Below are positions 36,040 to 43,861 of a DNA stretch of 64,000 nucleotides, piece by piece. A program made the position numbers and the translations under genes. The DNA is from Kofleriaceae bacterium (GTDB lineage Bacteria; Myxococcota_A; Polyangia; Haliangiales; Haliangiaceae), in assembly GCA_025357755.1 (NCBI GenBank), contig JANXOP010000163.1, forward strand, positions 1 to 64,000, in the 5' to 3' direction. Within the stretch, counting starts at the first letter, position 1. The number at the start of each line of letters is the position of its first letter. Under the pieces are notes generated by a model. That model made no database searches. It was not told the origin of the DNA and worked only from the letters and a program-made list of their open reading frames with translations.

Positions 36040-36045
36040 TAAGAT
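36040..36045 (+). promoter_or_regulatory. -10 element TAAGAT, leaderless start of M48 peptidase
   Basis: TAAGAT is followed by seven bases and ATG 36053, deciding among three in-frame ATGs. Confidence 0.6.
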
Positions 36046-36052
36046 GAGCGCC

Positions 36053-36910
36053 ATGACGGACGAGGCCACGGGCGACGGCAAGAGGAAGCGCAAGCTCCGG
36101 ACACTCGGCAAGCTCGACGTCGAGACGTTCCGCCACCCCAGCGACGCCAAGGCCACCGATGCGTTGAAGAAAATCCCGGGGCTCGACAAGGTCCTGGCCA
36201 AGATCCTCGAGTACGGCCTCGAACGGCTCTACTACGTCGATAACACCGCCTCGAACCTCCGGGTCACGCCAAAGATGTTTCCGCGGCTCTACAAGAGCCT
36301 GACCTGGGCGACCAAGATCCTGGATGTCCCCGAGCCCGAGATGTACGTGAAGCTCGACCCGGTCCCGAATGCGTGGACCTACGGGCACACCAAGCCGTTC
36401 ATCACGCTGACGTCCGCGCTGATCGACGTGATGAGCGACGAGGAGCTGTTCTTCATCATCGGCCACGAGGTCGGGCACATCAAGGCGGGGCACGTGCTCT
36501 ACGGCACGATGGCTCGCAACATCGCGGCGATCGTCGCGATGCTCGGCCAGGCGACACTCGGCATCGGCGCGTGGGTCGGTCAGGGACTCGTGATCGGGTT
36601 GATGGAGTGGTACCGCTGCGCGGAGCTCACTTCGGATCGCGCGGCGCTGCTGTGCGTGCAGGACCTCGAGCCCGCGCGCGATACGTTCATGAAGCTCGCG
36701 GGGGGCACGACGCGGCTCGCCGCCGAGATGGATCGCGGCGAGTTCCTGCGCCAGGTCCAGGAGTATCAAGAGGTCGATCGCTCGACGCTTGACAAGGCGT
36801 ACAAGGTGCTACTCACGATCGAGCGCACGCACCCGTTCGCGATGCAGCGCGCGAAGGAGCTCGAGCTCTGGTTCGAGTCCGGCTACCAAGACCTGATGCC
36901 GCGCGATTGA
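36053..36910 (+). CDS. M48-family zinc metallopeptidase
   Basis: This 285-residue protein has zinc-binding HEVGH (138-142) and a downstream E-x3-D motif AELTSD (E191 third ligand, D195), as in HtpX/Ste24-type M48 peptidases. Hydrophobic stretches lie near 150-185, but the large membrane segments of HtpX are missing, so it resembles the shorter cytosolic or peripheral M48 proteins of myxobacteria. A basic N-terminus precedes it. The substrate is unknown. The start was chosen by the TAAGAT hexamer seven bases upstream. Confidence 0.88.
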   Translation: MTDEATGDGKRKRKLRTLGKLDVETFRHPSDAKATDALKKIPGLDKVLAKILEYGLERLYYVDNTASNLRVTPKMFPRLYKSLTWATKILDVPEPEMYVKLDPVPNAWTYGHTKPFITLTSALIDVMSDEELFFIIGHEVGHIKAGHVLYGTMARNIAAIVAMLGQATLGIGAWVGQGLVIGLMEWYRCAELTSDRAALLCVQDLEPARDTFMKLAGGTTRLAAEMDRGEFLRQVQEYQEVDRSTLDKAYKVLLTIERTHPFAMQRAKELELWFESGYQDLMPRD

Positions 36911-36994
36911 ATACTCCGGGACGCGAGGCGTTCGATCGCTCGCCAGTCGAGTCGGCTACTTGGCGCTGGCACGAGCAGTGCTCTTCCTGGCTGC

Positions 36995-37192
36995 ATGCGT
37001 AGCCATCCACTCCTGACCATCCCCGCGTCCTTCCTCGTCGACGTCACCGGCGGTTGCCACAAGGGCTGCCAGCCGGCGGCACAGCAGCAGCAGCAGCCTT
37101 CACAGCGCCACGCCGAGGTGACCGTCGGTACCGGCCAGGTCGGCGGCCAGCTGATCCAGCAAGCGCTCGGCGGCGCAGCGCCGACCGCGTAG
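36995..37192 (+). CDS. Double-glycine leader peptide P3 (LVDVTGG leader, Cys/Gln-rich core)
   Basis: This 65-residue predicted secreted peptide has a 20-residue leader ending in LVDVTGG (Leu -7, Val -4, Gly -2, Gly -1). That is the standard recognition pattern for C39-peptidase ABC exporters, and it is the same LxxVTGG seen at 43390 and 45821. The predicted core starts CHKGC, has a run of five Gln, then HAEVTVGTGQVGG and an Ala-rich end. Third codon positions are almost all G or C, as in real genes here. No -10 or ribosome site is obvious at ATG 36995. It is convergent with an exported beta-barrel-like protein gene. Confidence 0.6.
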   Translation: MRSHPLLTIPASFLVDVTGGCHKGCQPAAQQQQQPSQRHAEVTVGTGQVGGQLIQQALGGAAPTA

Positions 37193-37205
37193 CGCCTCCC
37201 GTGGT

Positions 37206-37907
37206 TCAGGGAGAGAACACGAGCGGCGTGCGGAACGTGAGGCCCGCACCGGCGTGGAACATGCCGACATCCGCGACGGTGTCGCGCGCACCGGCTTCGA
37301 TATACACGCCGATCGCGTACGCGCCGAGGAACACGCCGCGCGGTTCGATGCCGACGCCGCTCACGAAGAGCTCTGCACTCAAGCGACCGGTCACGCCGAA
37401 CCCATCCTTGGTCTCGCCGAACGCGCTGCTCTGCAGATACTCTCCGCGACCCGCGGCCCACACGCGCGCGAAGTCACCTCGCACGAGCGTGTGCCCGACT
37501 TCGAGATACGCGCCGCCCATCGAGACGCCGGTACCAGTCGTCATCGACGGATCGTTCGGCGCCGACATGAATGCGCCGAACAAGCCGATGCCGACGTCGG
37601 TATCGGTGGGCTTGGGCGACAGCGACGCCCAGTGCACTCCGATCGCGATGCCGACGCCGGGCGCGTAGCCGTGCGTCGTGTTGATCCCGGTCTCACCGAT
37701 ATCGATCTTGAGCGGCAGCATCACGCGCGGGCCAGGCCGCCGGCGATAACCGACTCCGCTAGCGGGTGCGCCGCCTTCGGCGCGATGATCGCGAACCTCG
37801 GGGGCCGCGGGCGCGTCGTTGCTGCGGTGATCGCGAACTTCACCTTCGGCGAAGGCAGGAGCGGCCACAGCCGCGAGAGCGAGAGCGACATAAGCAATGC
37901 GAGTCAT
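37206..37907 (-). CDS. Exported protein, probable small outer-membrane beta-barrel
   Basis: This 233-residue protein has a signal peptide ending APAFA. A short linker with two EVRDHR repeats (about 23-44) follows, then alternating Gly/aromatic-rich strands (GVGIAIGVHW, GVSMGGAYLEVGH, GVFLGAYAIGVYIEAG), ending in a Phe-containing strand as outer-membrane barrels often do. It is convergent with the double-glycine peptide gene P3, leaving 13 bases between stops. No family was recognised. Confidence 0.65.
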   Translation of the reverse strand: MTRIAYVALALAAVAAPAFAEGEVRDHRSNDAPAAPEVRDHRAEGGAPASGVGYRRRPGPRVMLPLKIDIGETGINTTHGYAPGVGIAIGVHWASLSPKPTDTDVGIGLFGAFMSAPNDPSMTTGTGVSMGGAYLEVGHTLVRGDFARVWAAGRGEYLQSSAFGETKDGFGVTGRLSAELFVSGVGIEPRGVFLGAYAIGVYIEAGARDTVADVGMFHAGAGLTFRTPLVFSP

Positions 37908-38012
37908 AGGTGAGCTGGCCTATTCCACCAAGCGTGCCACCGCGAACTCCGCGCAATTGCTGGCGCCCCAGCCCGACCCGATCGTGAACGCCGGTTGATG
38001 GCGTGCCGAAAC

Positions 38013-38705
38013 CTAGGTGCTGCGGGTCGACCACCAGCGCTGCCACGCGGCGGCGTCGGTGCCGAAATCGCGACCGCGTGCGAACGAGCGCAGCGATTCG
38101 ACCGCGTTGCTGCGGACGTATTCATCGCTGTCGGCGAGCGCCGCGATCAGCGCGGGCACGGCGGCGGCGGGGTCTTGGTGCTGTAACAAGATCGCCGCGC
38201 TCCGCCGATCGAGGTCCTGGCCGTGCGCGACGAGATCCGTGAATAGCGAGGCCGCCTGGGGCGAGGCCACCACGCCGAACCCGTTCATCGCGGCGACGCG
38301 AACCTTCTCGGGCAGCGCGTGATCGGTGATCCGCGCGGCCATGTCCTGCGCCGAGACCTGGCCATCGCGATAGAGCTCGCCGAGTCCGATCGTCGCGACG
38401 ATCGCCGTGCCGAGATCGCTATCGTGCGACGCCGCGAGCAGCGTCGCGGGATCCTTGGCATCGCTCGCGACGAGCTCGCGCATCGCCGCGATCCGGACCT
38501 TCGGATCGCGATCCTGTAGATCGCGCGCGAGCCCCGGCGCGACGGCGGGTCGGGTGAGCGCGGGCGTGCGCACCACGGGGATCGTGCGCGGTGCTTCGGC
38601 TGGCGCCGTCGCGATCACCGGGGCGGCCTTTGTCGCGTGCCCGAGCCACACGCCGGTCGCGACGAGTGCGCCGGCTGCCACCGCGAGGAGCGCGAGCTGC
38701 TTCAC
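38013..38705 (-). CDS. HEAT-repeat protein with N-terminal anchor
   Basis: This 230-residue protein has an N-terminal hydrophobic anchor (about 2-20). It then has helical HEAT-like repeats: DRDPKVRIAAMRELV, PEKVRVAAMNGFGVV and DSDEYVRSNAVESLRSF. Such scaffolds bind proteins. It is the last gene of the operon 40416-38013, coupled by a GTGA junction to the repeat protein upstream. Confidence 0.75.
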   Translation of the reverse strand: MKQLALLAVAAGALVATGVWLGHATKAAPVIATAPAEAPRTIPVVRTPALTRPAVAPGLARDLQDRDPKVRIAAMRELVASDAKDPATLLAASHDSDLGTAIVATIGLGELYRDGQVSAQDMAARITDHALPEKVRVAAMNGFGVVASPQAASLFTDLVAHGQDLDRRSAAILLQHQDPAAAVPALIAALADSDEYVRSNAVESLRSFARGRDFGTDAAAWQRWWSTRST

Positions 38706-40204
38706 TCGATGCTCACGCAGCAGCGCCCGTACGACGAGGTCGACGTCGCGCGCGATGCCTCTGGCGATTCGGCGGTCGTCGAGGTGACGTAGAGCGCCGT
38801 GCCGACGGCATCCTGATCGCCGATCCAGTCCAGGAACAGGGTGTCGGTCGTCGGTGCGGCCGAGGCCAGGATCGCGCGGACCTCGGGCGAGCTGCACAGA
38901 TGGGCGCCGAGCGTCGCGCAGCGATTCGAGGCGCCGGTGAACGTGAGGCCCGCGGTGTCGGAGGCCTCGGTGCAGAACGCGGCGCCGACCTTGACGTAGC
39001 CGGTCGGGCAGCCTCGATTCGTGACGCGCTGGCCGTTCATGTTGAGCGTGCCCGACAGCGTGCCGCCGGTGAGCATCAGGTAGCGACCGTCGGTGTACGC
39101 GGTGTCGAGTCCGACCGTGTCAGCCTGGACCACGATGCCGACGCCCGCACCGACATTCATCGTCGCCGCGCCACTCGTCGCTCCGCCGCTGAGGCCCGTG
39201 CCCGCGACGACGCTCGTGATCGTACCGCCCGAGTTCGTATCGAGATCCGGCGAGCACGTCCAGGTCGTGCCGCTCCACTTGAGCAGCTCGCCCGCACCAC
39301 ACGTCGTCGGCAAGGACAGCATCACGTTGCCGGTCGTGCCGCCACCGATCAGGCCAGGGCCGGCGGTGACCCCCGTGATCGTGCCGCCGGAGTTCGTGTC
39401 GACATCGCTCGCGCAGCCCCACGTCGAGCCGGTCCACTTCAACATCTGGCCGGTCGCACACGTGTTGACGAGCGACAGCGTCACCGCGCCCGTCGTGCCG
39501 CCGCCCATCAGGCCGCTGCCCGCGAGGACCGAGGTGATATCGCCCGAATCGTTGTCGGCGCCGCACGCCCAGCCCGCGCCGTTGAACTTCAAGATCTGCC
39601 CCGTCGCGCAGCTCATCAAGCCGAGCGTCGCGTCGCCCGCGGTCGCGCCGCCGACGAGGCCACTCGAGGCGATCACCGCGGTGATATCGCCGGTCGCCGC
39701 GCTATCGGCTTCGCACACGATCGCGCCGTTCGTGATGTTCTGGATGTGCTGACCGTTGTTGCAGCTGCCGGTGATCTTGGGCTGGAGCTGATCCGCGGTC
39801 ATGCCGCCGACCGCATCGGCATTCGCCGCGGCGGTCGAGCGCACCGCGTAGGGCACGCTATCGAGCGCGATCCGCGGCGCCATCGTCGCGCCATCGACCG
39901 TGATCTCGAGGAAGCGATCCGTGCCGTCGAACACGTGCCCGTCGAGCGGCGTGGTCTCCCCGAGCTCGACGAAGACGAGGCCATCATCGGCGATCGTCAC
40001 CGAGTGGGTCTCGGTCCAGACCGAGTGACCTGCATCCTGCGCATCGAACAGCGTGAACAACACGTCGTGCGTGCCGGTCTTGGCTTCGGCGCTCTTGTCA
40101 TCGACCAGGCGCGCGGTGAACGCGACGGTGCCGGGCACGTCGGTCGCGTGCGCGGTCGTGACGAGCGCGAGCACGATCGCGACGGCGAAGGCGACGCGGT
40201 TCAC
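38702..40204 (-). CDS. Exported repeat protein, tail-fibre/collagen-like
   Basis: This 500-residue protein has a signal peptide ending TTAHA. An N-terminal beta-domain (about 20-120, including ALDSVPYAVRSTAA, common in myxobacterial and planctomycete surface proteins) is followed by about 3.5 tandem repeats of roughly 50 residues. Each repeat runs G-x-I-T-x-V-x-A-G-x-G-L-x-G-G, then CATGQxLKWxGxxWxC. A terminal domain with six or more cysteines (GCPTGYVKVG, LGAHLCSSPEV, GRCCVSIE) completes it. It probably forms an extracellular trimeric or lectin-like surface structure. GTG 40204 overlaps the upstream lipoprotein stop; the longer in-frame region before it is shadow. Confidence 0.78.
   Translation of the reverse strand: MNRVAFAVAIVLALVTTAHATDVPGTVAFTARLVDDKSAEAKTGTHDVLFTLFDAQDAGHSVWTETHSVTIADDGLVFVELGETTPLDGHVFDGTDRFLEITVDGATMAPRIALDSVPYAVRSTAAANADAVGGMTADQLQPKITGSCNNGQHIQNITNGAIVCEADSAATGDITAVIASSGLVGGATAGDATLGLMSCATGQILKFNGAGWACGADNDSGDITSVLAGSGLMGGGTTGAVTLSLVNTCATGQMLKWTGSTWGCASDVDTNSGGTITGVTAGPGLIGGGTTGNVMLSLPTTCGAGELLKWSGTTWTCSPDLDTNSGGTITSVVAGTGLSGGATSGAATMNVGAGVGIVVQADTVGLDTAYTDGRYLMLTGGTLSGTLNMNGQRVTNRGCPTGYVKVGAAFCTEASDTAGLTFTGASNRCATLGAHLCSSPEVRAILASAAPTTDTLFLDWIGDQDAVGTALYVTSTTAESPEASRATSTSSYGRCCVSIE
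39152..39691 (-). repeat. Tandem coding repeat, about 3.5 units of 49-54 codons
   Basis: Successive units begin GDITAV, GDITSV, TITGVT and TITSVV and share a Cys-x6-LKWxGxxWxC segment. They diverge at the DNA level, so this is an old protein repeat rather than a fresh satellite. Confidence 0.7.
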
Positions 40205-40416
40205 GGGATCACCGGCGAAGCCGACTTCATGACGAGGCCCGTGGTCTTGGTCGGCTTCTGCGAGAACGTGTGACCGATCGAGACGTCCATCCGCATGCCT
40301 CCACCCTTCACGCTGCCCGCGCCACTCACCACCTCGTGCGAGGCGCGGACGGATCCATCCTCTTTTTTCGCGGTCGCGCATCCAGCACACACGATCACCA
40401 CCAACAGAAGCTTCAT
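40201..40416 (-). CDS. Small lipoprotein
   Basis: This 71-residue protein has signal peptide MKLLLVVIVCAGC (lipobox CAGC) and a short Gly/Lys/Ser-rich mature part. I recognise no family. It precedes the repeat protein with a GTGA overlap. TAGTGT, ten bases upstream of the ATG, includes the TAG stop of the gene before it. Confidence 0.65.
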   Translation of the reverse strand: MKLLLVVIVCAGCATAKKEDGSVRASHEVVSGAGSVKGGGMRMDVSIGHTFSQKPTKTTGLVMKSASPVIP

Positions 40417-40429
40417 AGTGGCGCGGACA

Positions 40430-41047
40430 CTACTCGAAACTCCCCGTCCCTGCGAGATCGAGTGCGAGGTCCGAGATCCGGACCAGGGAGGCCCAGCTCC
40501 ACAGCTCACCGGCACCATGCAGCTCGAGTGCGGCGTCGATCGCGCTGCCAGATCCAGTCAGTTCCACATCCATTGAAATTGTCGGCAGATGCTGGACGCC
40601 GAGCGGGGTCGAACCACCGCCGATCGTGATCGACCAGGCGAGGTCGAGATCGAGCGCCAGCGTCGCCGTCGCCTCGTCCGCGGTCGTCCACGTAGGCGCC
40701 GCGCTCGAGGCTCTGGCGAGCGTGACCCGGACGCCAGTCAGGCTCGCCGGCTGGGCGAAGACCGCGGCAGGGAGCTCGACCGGATCGAGCGAGACCCCGA
40801 ATGCGTCGACGACGAGGGTGTCGCCGACCAACGACGCGACCAGGGCGCCGGTCGAGATCGTGATGCTGGCACCCCCGCCCACCCAGCTGTCGCCGGTGGC
40901 CCGGTGTTCGGCATCGAGCGAGCCCGTGCCGGTGATCGCGAACCGGAGCGGGCTCGCCGAGAGCCGGTCGTGGATCGAGAGCGGCGGGTCGGGAGGGACG
41001 GCGACGGCGCAGCCCAGGGTCGAGATCAGCAGGAGCACTCGCATCAT
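40430..41047 (-). CDS. Lipoprotein, unknown beta-rich family
   Basis: This 205-residue protein has signal peptide MMRVLLLISTLGC with lipobox TLGC. The mature part is Ala/Ser/Thr/Gly-rich with repeated short strands (SITISTGALVASLVGDTLVVDAFG). No family was recognised. Two adjacent ATGs (41047, 41044) are possible starts. It sits 13 bases upstream of the small lipoprotein and may be co-transcribed. The 128 bases before it hold nothing I can assign. Confidence 0.65.
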   Translation of the reverse strand: MMRVLLLISTLGCAVAVPPDPPLSIHDRLSASPLRFAITGTGSLDAEHRATGDSWVGGGASITISTGALVASLVGDTLVVDAFGVSLDPVELPAAVFAQPASLTGVRVTLARASSAAPTWTTADEATATLALDLDLAWSITIGGGSTPLGVQHLPTISMDVELTGSGSAIDAALELHGAGELWSWASLVRISDLALDLAGTGSFE

Positions 41048-41175
41048 GCGTCGCGCATCAGCACTGATCGTGCCCACGCCGCGTCTACGCTGCGCGCGAT
41101 CGAGTGCGCCATGTCCGCACGATGCTGGCTAACCGGACAGCCGGTACCTAGCTTCGGCTCCGGTCGCCCGCTCGG

Positions 41176-42246
41176 CTAGCGCGCTTCGAACGCGACCGAC
41201 CACAGAAAATCGGTCGGGATGTGACCCGCGAAGTACGGGTCGTCGCTCTTCAAGCGTGTACGCGTCACCGGCAGATAATCCGCGGCACCGACGACCGCGC
41301 GCTGGTGACAGGTCACGCAGTTCGACTGCAAGCCATCCGGAAACCGCGCCTCGAGCCACGGGTTGAAGCACGGCGTGCCCGCCGAGTAGGTCACGTCCAT
41401 CAGGTAGTTCGCGGCGGCCCCGTGCAACTCCGGCTTGCCCGCGGCGAACCGGCCTTCGGTCGGCGCGTCGTGCCACCAGTAGGTCTGCCACGTCCAATCG
41501 GGAATCTCTTTCGTGGAGACGTGCGCCGCGACGAGCGCGACGTGATCACCCGCGACGAGCGAGGGATCGTGGGTCGCCCGGCGCGCGCTCTCGAGATCCT
41601 CCGCGACGAGATCGCGCACGAGGAACGCCGACAGCGGACGGACCTTCGCGCTGAACGCGTGGCCACCGAGCGTGACGTCCGCGAGCTCGCCGTCGGGGAT
41701 CACGGTGCGATCCGGATCGACCGCGATCGCGCGCTGCCACGTCCGATCGGGATTGCCGTCGGCATCGGGCTGCGCGGGCTCGCCATCCCAGATCGGCATC
41801 GCGGTCAGCCCGTGCGCGTGGACCGCGTACCACGTGAGCTTCACCGCGGTGGCGTCGGTCGGGAAGGCGGGGAGCTCGGCGAGCGTGTCGAGCACCTCGC
41901 GCTCGGCGAGGTGCTGGACCCTGACGTGGCGCGCGGCATGTGGATCGAACAGCACGTCGAACATCACCGGCAGGGTCTCGGCCTCGATCGCGTCGCCGTT
42001 GCGAAACGGGCGCGGTGTCCGGAATTTCGGGCGCGCGACGGGCTTTGCCGCGAACATCTGTTCGGTCGCGGGCCAGTGCTCCCACGCGAGGTGCTCGCCG
42101 CCCGCGAGGTGTTGCCACAGCTCCCAGCCATGAGCGCGCATCGCCACGAGATCGCCGCGATCACGATCACCGAGCAACGCCTCCTGAAGCGTCGTCGGAG
42201 CGGGTGTACACGCACTCACGCAGATCGCGAGCGATACGAAGCGCAT
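41176..42246 (-). CDS. Lipoprotein with a single c-type heme motif
   Basis: This 356-residue protein has signal peptide MRFVSLAICVSAC (lipobox VSAC). Near the C-terminus it has one covalent-heme motif CVTCH in SNCVTCHQRAV, with a possible distal Met not obvious. The body contains many Trp and His residues. Such proteins act as periplasmic or surface electron carriers or peroxidase-like enzymes, but the family is not recognised. TATAGT lies nine bases before the ATG and is shared as a palindromic ACTATA box with the divergent acetyltransferase gene. Confidence 0.7.
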   Translation of the reverse strand: MRFVSLAICVSACTPAPTTLQEALLGDRDRGDLVAMRAHGWELWQHLAGGEHLAWEHWPATEQMFAAKPVARPKFRTPRPFRNGDAIEAETLPVMFDVLFDPHAARHVRVQHLAEREVLDTLAELPAFPTDATAVKLTWYAVHAHGLTAMPIWDGEPAQPDADGNPDRTWQRAIAVDPDRTVIPDGELADVTLGGHAFSAKVRPLSAFLVRDLVAEDLESARRATHDPSLVAGDHVALVAAHVSTKEIPDWTWQTYWWHDAPTEGRFAAGKPELHGAAANYLMDVTYSAGTPCFNPWLEARFPDGLQSNCVTCHQRAVVGAADYLPVTRTRLKSDDPYFAGHIPTDFLWSVAFEAR

Positions 42247-42255
42247 TTCGATGAC

Positions 42256-42261
42256 ACTATA
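42256..42261. promoter_or_regulatory. Shared divergent -10 region ACTATA/TATAGT
   Basis: The minus strand reads TATAGT nine bases before ATG 42246. The plus strand reads TATACG from 42258, five bases before ATG 42269. The two start codons are only 22 bases apart. Confidence 0.45.
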
Positions 42262-42268
42262 CGGCGTG

Positions 42269-42940
42269 ATGCGATTCTTCACCGCCGATTATGTCGAGCG
42301 CGCGATCTTGCGCGACGGCTCGACGGCGTTGATCCGGCTCGTCGCGCCTGACGACAAGCAGCTGTTGCGTCACGAGTTCGAGCGCTGGTCGCCCGCGTCG
42401 CGCTACGCCCGGTTCCTCGCACCGAAGCAAGCGCTGACCGAGGACGAGCTCGAGTACTTGTGCGTGCTCGATCAAGAGACCCACTTCGCGATCTGCGCGG
42501 TCGCCGAGAGCGGTGACGGCACGGGAGAGCCGGTCGGTCTCGGCATCGCCCGGTTCATCCGCCTGCCCACGATCCCACTCGAACCGGTCACCGCCGAGGC
42601 CGCCATTGGGGTCGCCGATGCCGCGCATCGCAAGGGCTTGGGGCAGCTGCTGCTGATGCGGCTGTGCGCCGCGGCGGCCGAGCGCGAGATCGAGCGGTTT
42701 CGTTGCGAGGTGCTGGTCGAGAACATCTCGATGCAGGAGCTCATCAAGGTGATCGCGCCCGCGTCCACGACCACCACGCGCCACGGCGTGCTGACGATCG
42801 ACTTCGCGATCGAAGCGATCGCACCCGACGCGCCACTCACGCATCCCGTCCGGGAGAACGCGCTCAATCGGTTCTTCCGCGCCGCTGCCGAGAACACCGT
42901 GGAGTGGACCGACGCGGTGCGAAAGTTCTGGCGACGCTAG
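42269..42940 (+). CDS. GNAT-family N-acetyltransferase
   Basis: This 223-residue protein has a GNAT domain. The acetyl-CoA pyrophosphate loop appears as HRKGLGQLL (R-x-x-G-x-G/A), preceded by a strand EAAIGVADA. The C-terminal third is unusual for GNATs and has no recognised domain. The substrate is unknown. The start could be ATG 42251 or 42269; I prefer the latter because the promoter with the divergent gene falls between them. Stops overlap the convergent OsmC gene by four bases. Confidence 0.78.
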   Translation: MRFFTADYVERAILRDGSTALIRLVAPDDKQLLRHEFERWSPASRYARFLAPKQALTEDELEYLCVLDQETHFAICAVAESGDGTGEPVGLGIARFIRLPTIPLEPVTAEAAIGVADAAHRKGLGQLLLMRLCAAAAEREIERFRCEVLVENISMQELIKVIAPASTTTTRHGVLTIDFAIEAIAPDAPLTHPVRENALNRFFRAAAENTVEWTDAVRKFWRR

Positions 42941-43377
42941 AGCAGCTTCGCGGTCATCGTGATCGGCGTCGCGGCGAGTGCCTTCGAGACCGGGCAGTTC
43001 TTCTTCGCCGTCTCCGCGAGCTCCTGGAACTTCGCCGCATCGGCGCCCGGCACGGTACCCGTGACCTCGAGATGGATCGCGGTGACAGCCCAACCCGCAT
43101 CCTGCTTGTCCATCGACACGGTCGCGGTGGTCTCGAGCGTGGTCGGCTCGAGGTTCGCGCCGGTGAGCTGGAACGCGAGCGCCATCGTGAAGCACGACGC
43201 ATGCGCCGCGCCGATCAGCTCCTCGGGGTTCGTCCCGGCCTTGCCGTCCTCGGCAACGAAGCGACTGTTCACGCTGTAGGGCAGGTCTTTGAGCGCGCCC
43301 GAGAGCGTCGAGATCGTGCCGTTGCCTTTGGGACCATTGCCGTGCCAGACGGCGTTTCCGGTTCGTTTGAGCGTCAT
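42937..43377 (-). CDS. OsmC-family peroxiredoxin
   Basis: This 146-residue protein has the two family cysteines in AAHASCFTMAL (about residue 62) and NCPVSKAL (about residue 128), plus the conserved Arg in the N-terminal SRFVAEDG. OsmC proteins reduce organic hydroperoxides and hypochlorite using lipoylated partners. It lies downstream of the double-glycine peptide P1 in the same direction, with its own strong TATAAC box six bases before the ATG. Confidence 0.93.
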   Translation of the reverse strand: MTLKRTGNAVWHGNGPKGNGTISTLSGALKDLPYSVNSRFVAEDGKAGTNPEELIGAAHASCFTMALAFQLTGANLEPTTLETTATVSMDKQDAGWAVTAIHLEVTGTVPGADAAKFQELAETAKKNCPVSKALAATPITMTAKLL

Positions 43378-43383
43378 GCCGCC

Positions 43384-43389
43384 GTTATA
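43384..43389 (-). promoter_or_regulatory. -10 element TATAAC of the OsmC gene
   Basis: TATAAC directly follows the stop of peptide P1 and is followed by six bases and ATG 43377. Confidence 0.5.
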
Positions 43390-43695
43390 TCAGCTGACGC
43401 GCGTCCAACCATTCGGCGTGACCTGGCCAACCGGCGTCTCGGCAGCCGGCGGTGCAGACGATCCATGATTCATCATCATCATCATCATCATCGGCATCAT
43501 GTCGGACATCCCGCCGCTGCTCTGCTGGCTCGTCGCGAGGCCTTGGATCGATGACAACAGCGACGTCAACGCGGCCTCGATCGTCGAGCTCGAATCGGTG
43601 GCTGCGCTCGTCACCCCGCCGGTGACGGAGCCGAGCTCGGCGGCATCGATCGTTGGCAGTTCGGGCGTCACGGAATCATGGGGGAGCTTGGACAT
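43390..43695 (-). CDS. Double-glycine leader peptide P1 (LGSVTGG leader, Met-run core)
   Basis: This 101-residue predicted secreted peptide has a 27-residue leader ending ELGSVTGG, with Glu -8, Leu -7, Val -4 and GlyGly at -2/-1, the classic C39-exporter signal. The core has a Ser/Thr-rich start, an amphipathic segment IEAALTSLLSSIQGL and a Gln/Ser linker. A Met-rich run (MSDMMP followed by seven Met and NHG) and the tail TPNGWTRVS complete it. The segment before the Met run resembles that of P2. A GAGG ribosome site lies nine bases before the ATG. A mature product of about 74 residues is expected; no exporter gene is nearby. Confidence 0.7.
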   Translation of the reverse strand: MSKLPHDSVTPELPTIDAAELGSVTGGVTSAATDSSSTIEAALTSLLSSIQGLATSQQSSGGMSDMMPMMMMMMMNHGSSAPPAAETPVGQVTPNGWTRVS

Positions 43696-43704
43696 CTGCG
43701 TGGA

Positions 43705-43708
43705 CCTC
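43705..43708 (-). promoter_or_regulatory. Ribosome-binding site GAGG of peptide P1
   Basis: GAGG is nine bases before ATG 43695, in contrast to the leaderless starts around it. Confidence 0.45.
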
Positions 43709-43848
43709 GGTGGTGGTGGTGATTCCTGTGGAGAGCAGTCCGCGTGCCATGGGTGACACCTCGTGGATCCAAGGGCTTGCGCGAATCGCTCACCCCTCGT
43801 CCCCGACTGAAGCCCCCACCTCGTCTACCGCGGGAGACACGCGAGGCG

Positions 43849-43854
43849 TAGAGT
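43849..43854 (+). promoter_or_regulatory. -10 element TAGAGT, leaderless start of PAS kinase
   Basis: TAGAGT is followed by seven bases and GTG 43862. Confidence 0.55.
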
Positions 43855-43861
43855 CTTCCAG

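Noticed and set aside
39152-39691. Regular repeats considered as a CRISPR-like or satellite array
   Set aside because: The units are 49-54 codons, diverged at DNA level and conserved in protein sequence within one reading frame, so they are coding repeats.
42664-43554. A plus-strand frame with a long His run (HHHHHHHH) near 43460
   Set aside because: The His run is the reverse complement of the ATG run that encodes the Met stretch of peptide P1; the frame has no other protein features.
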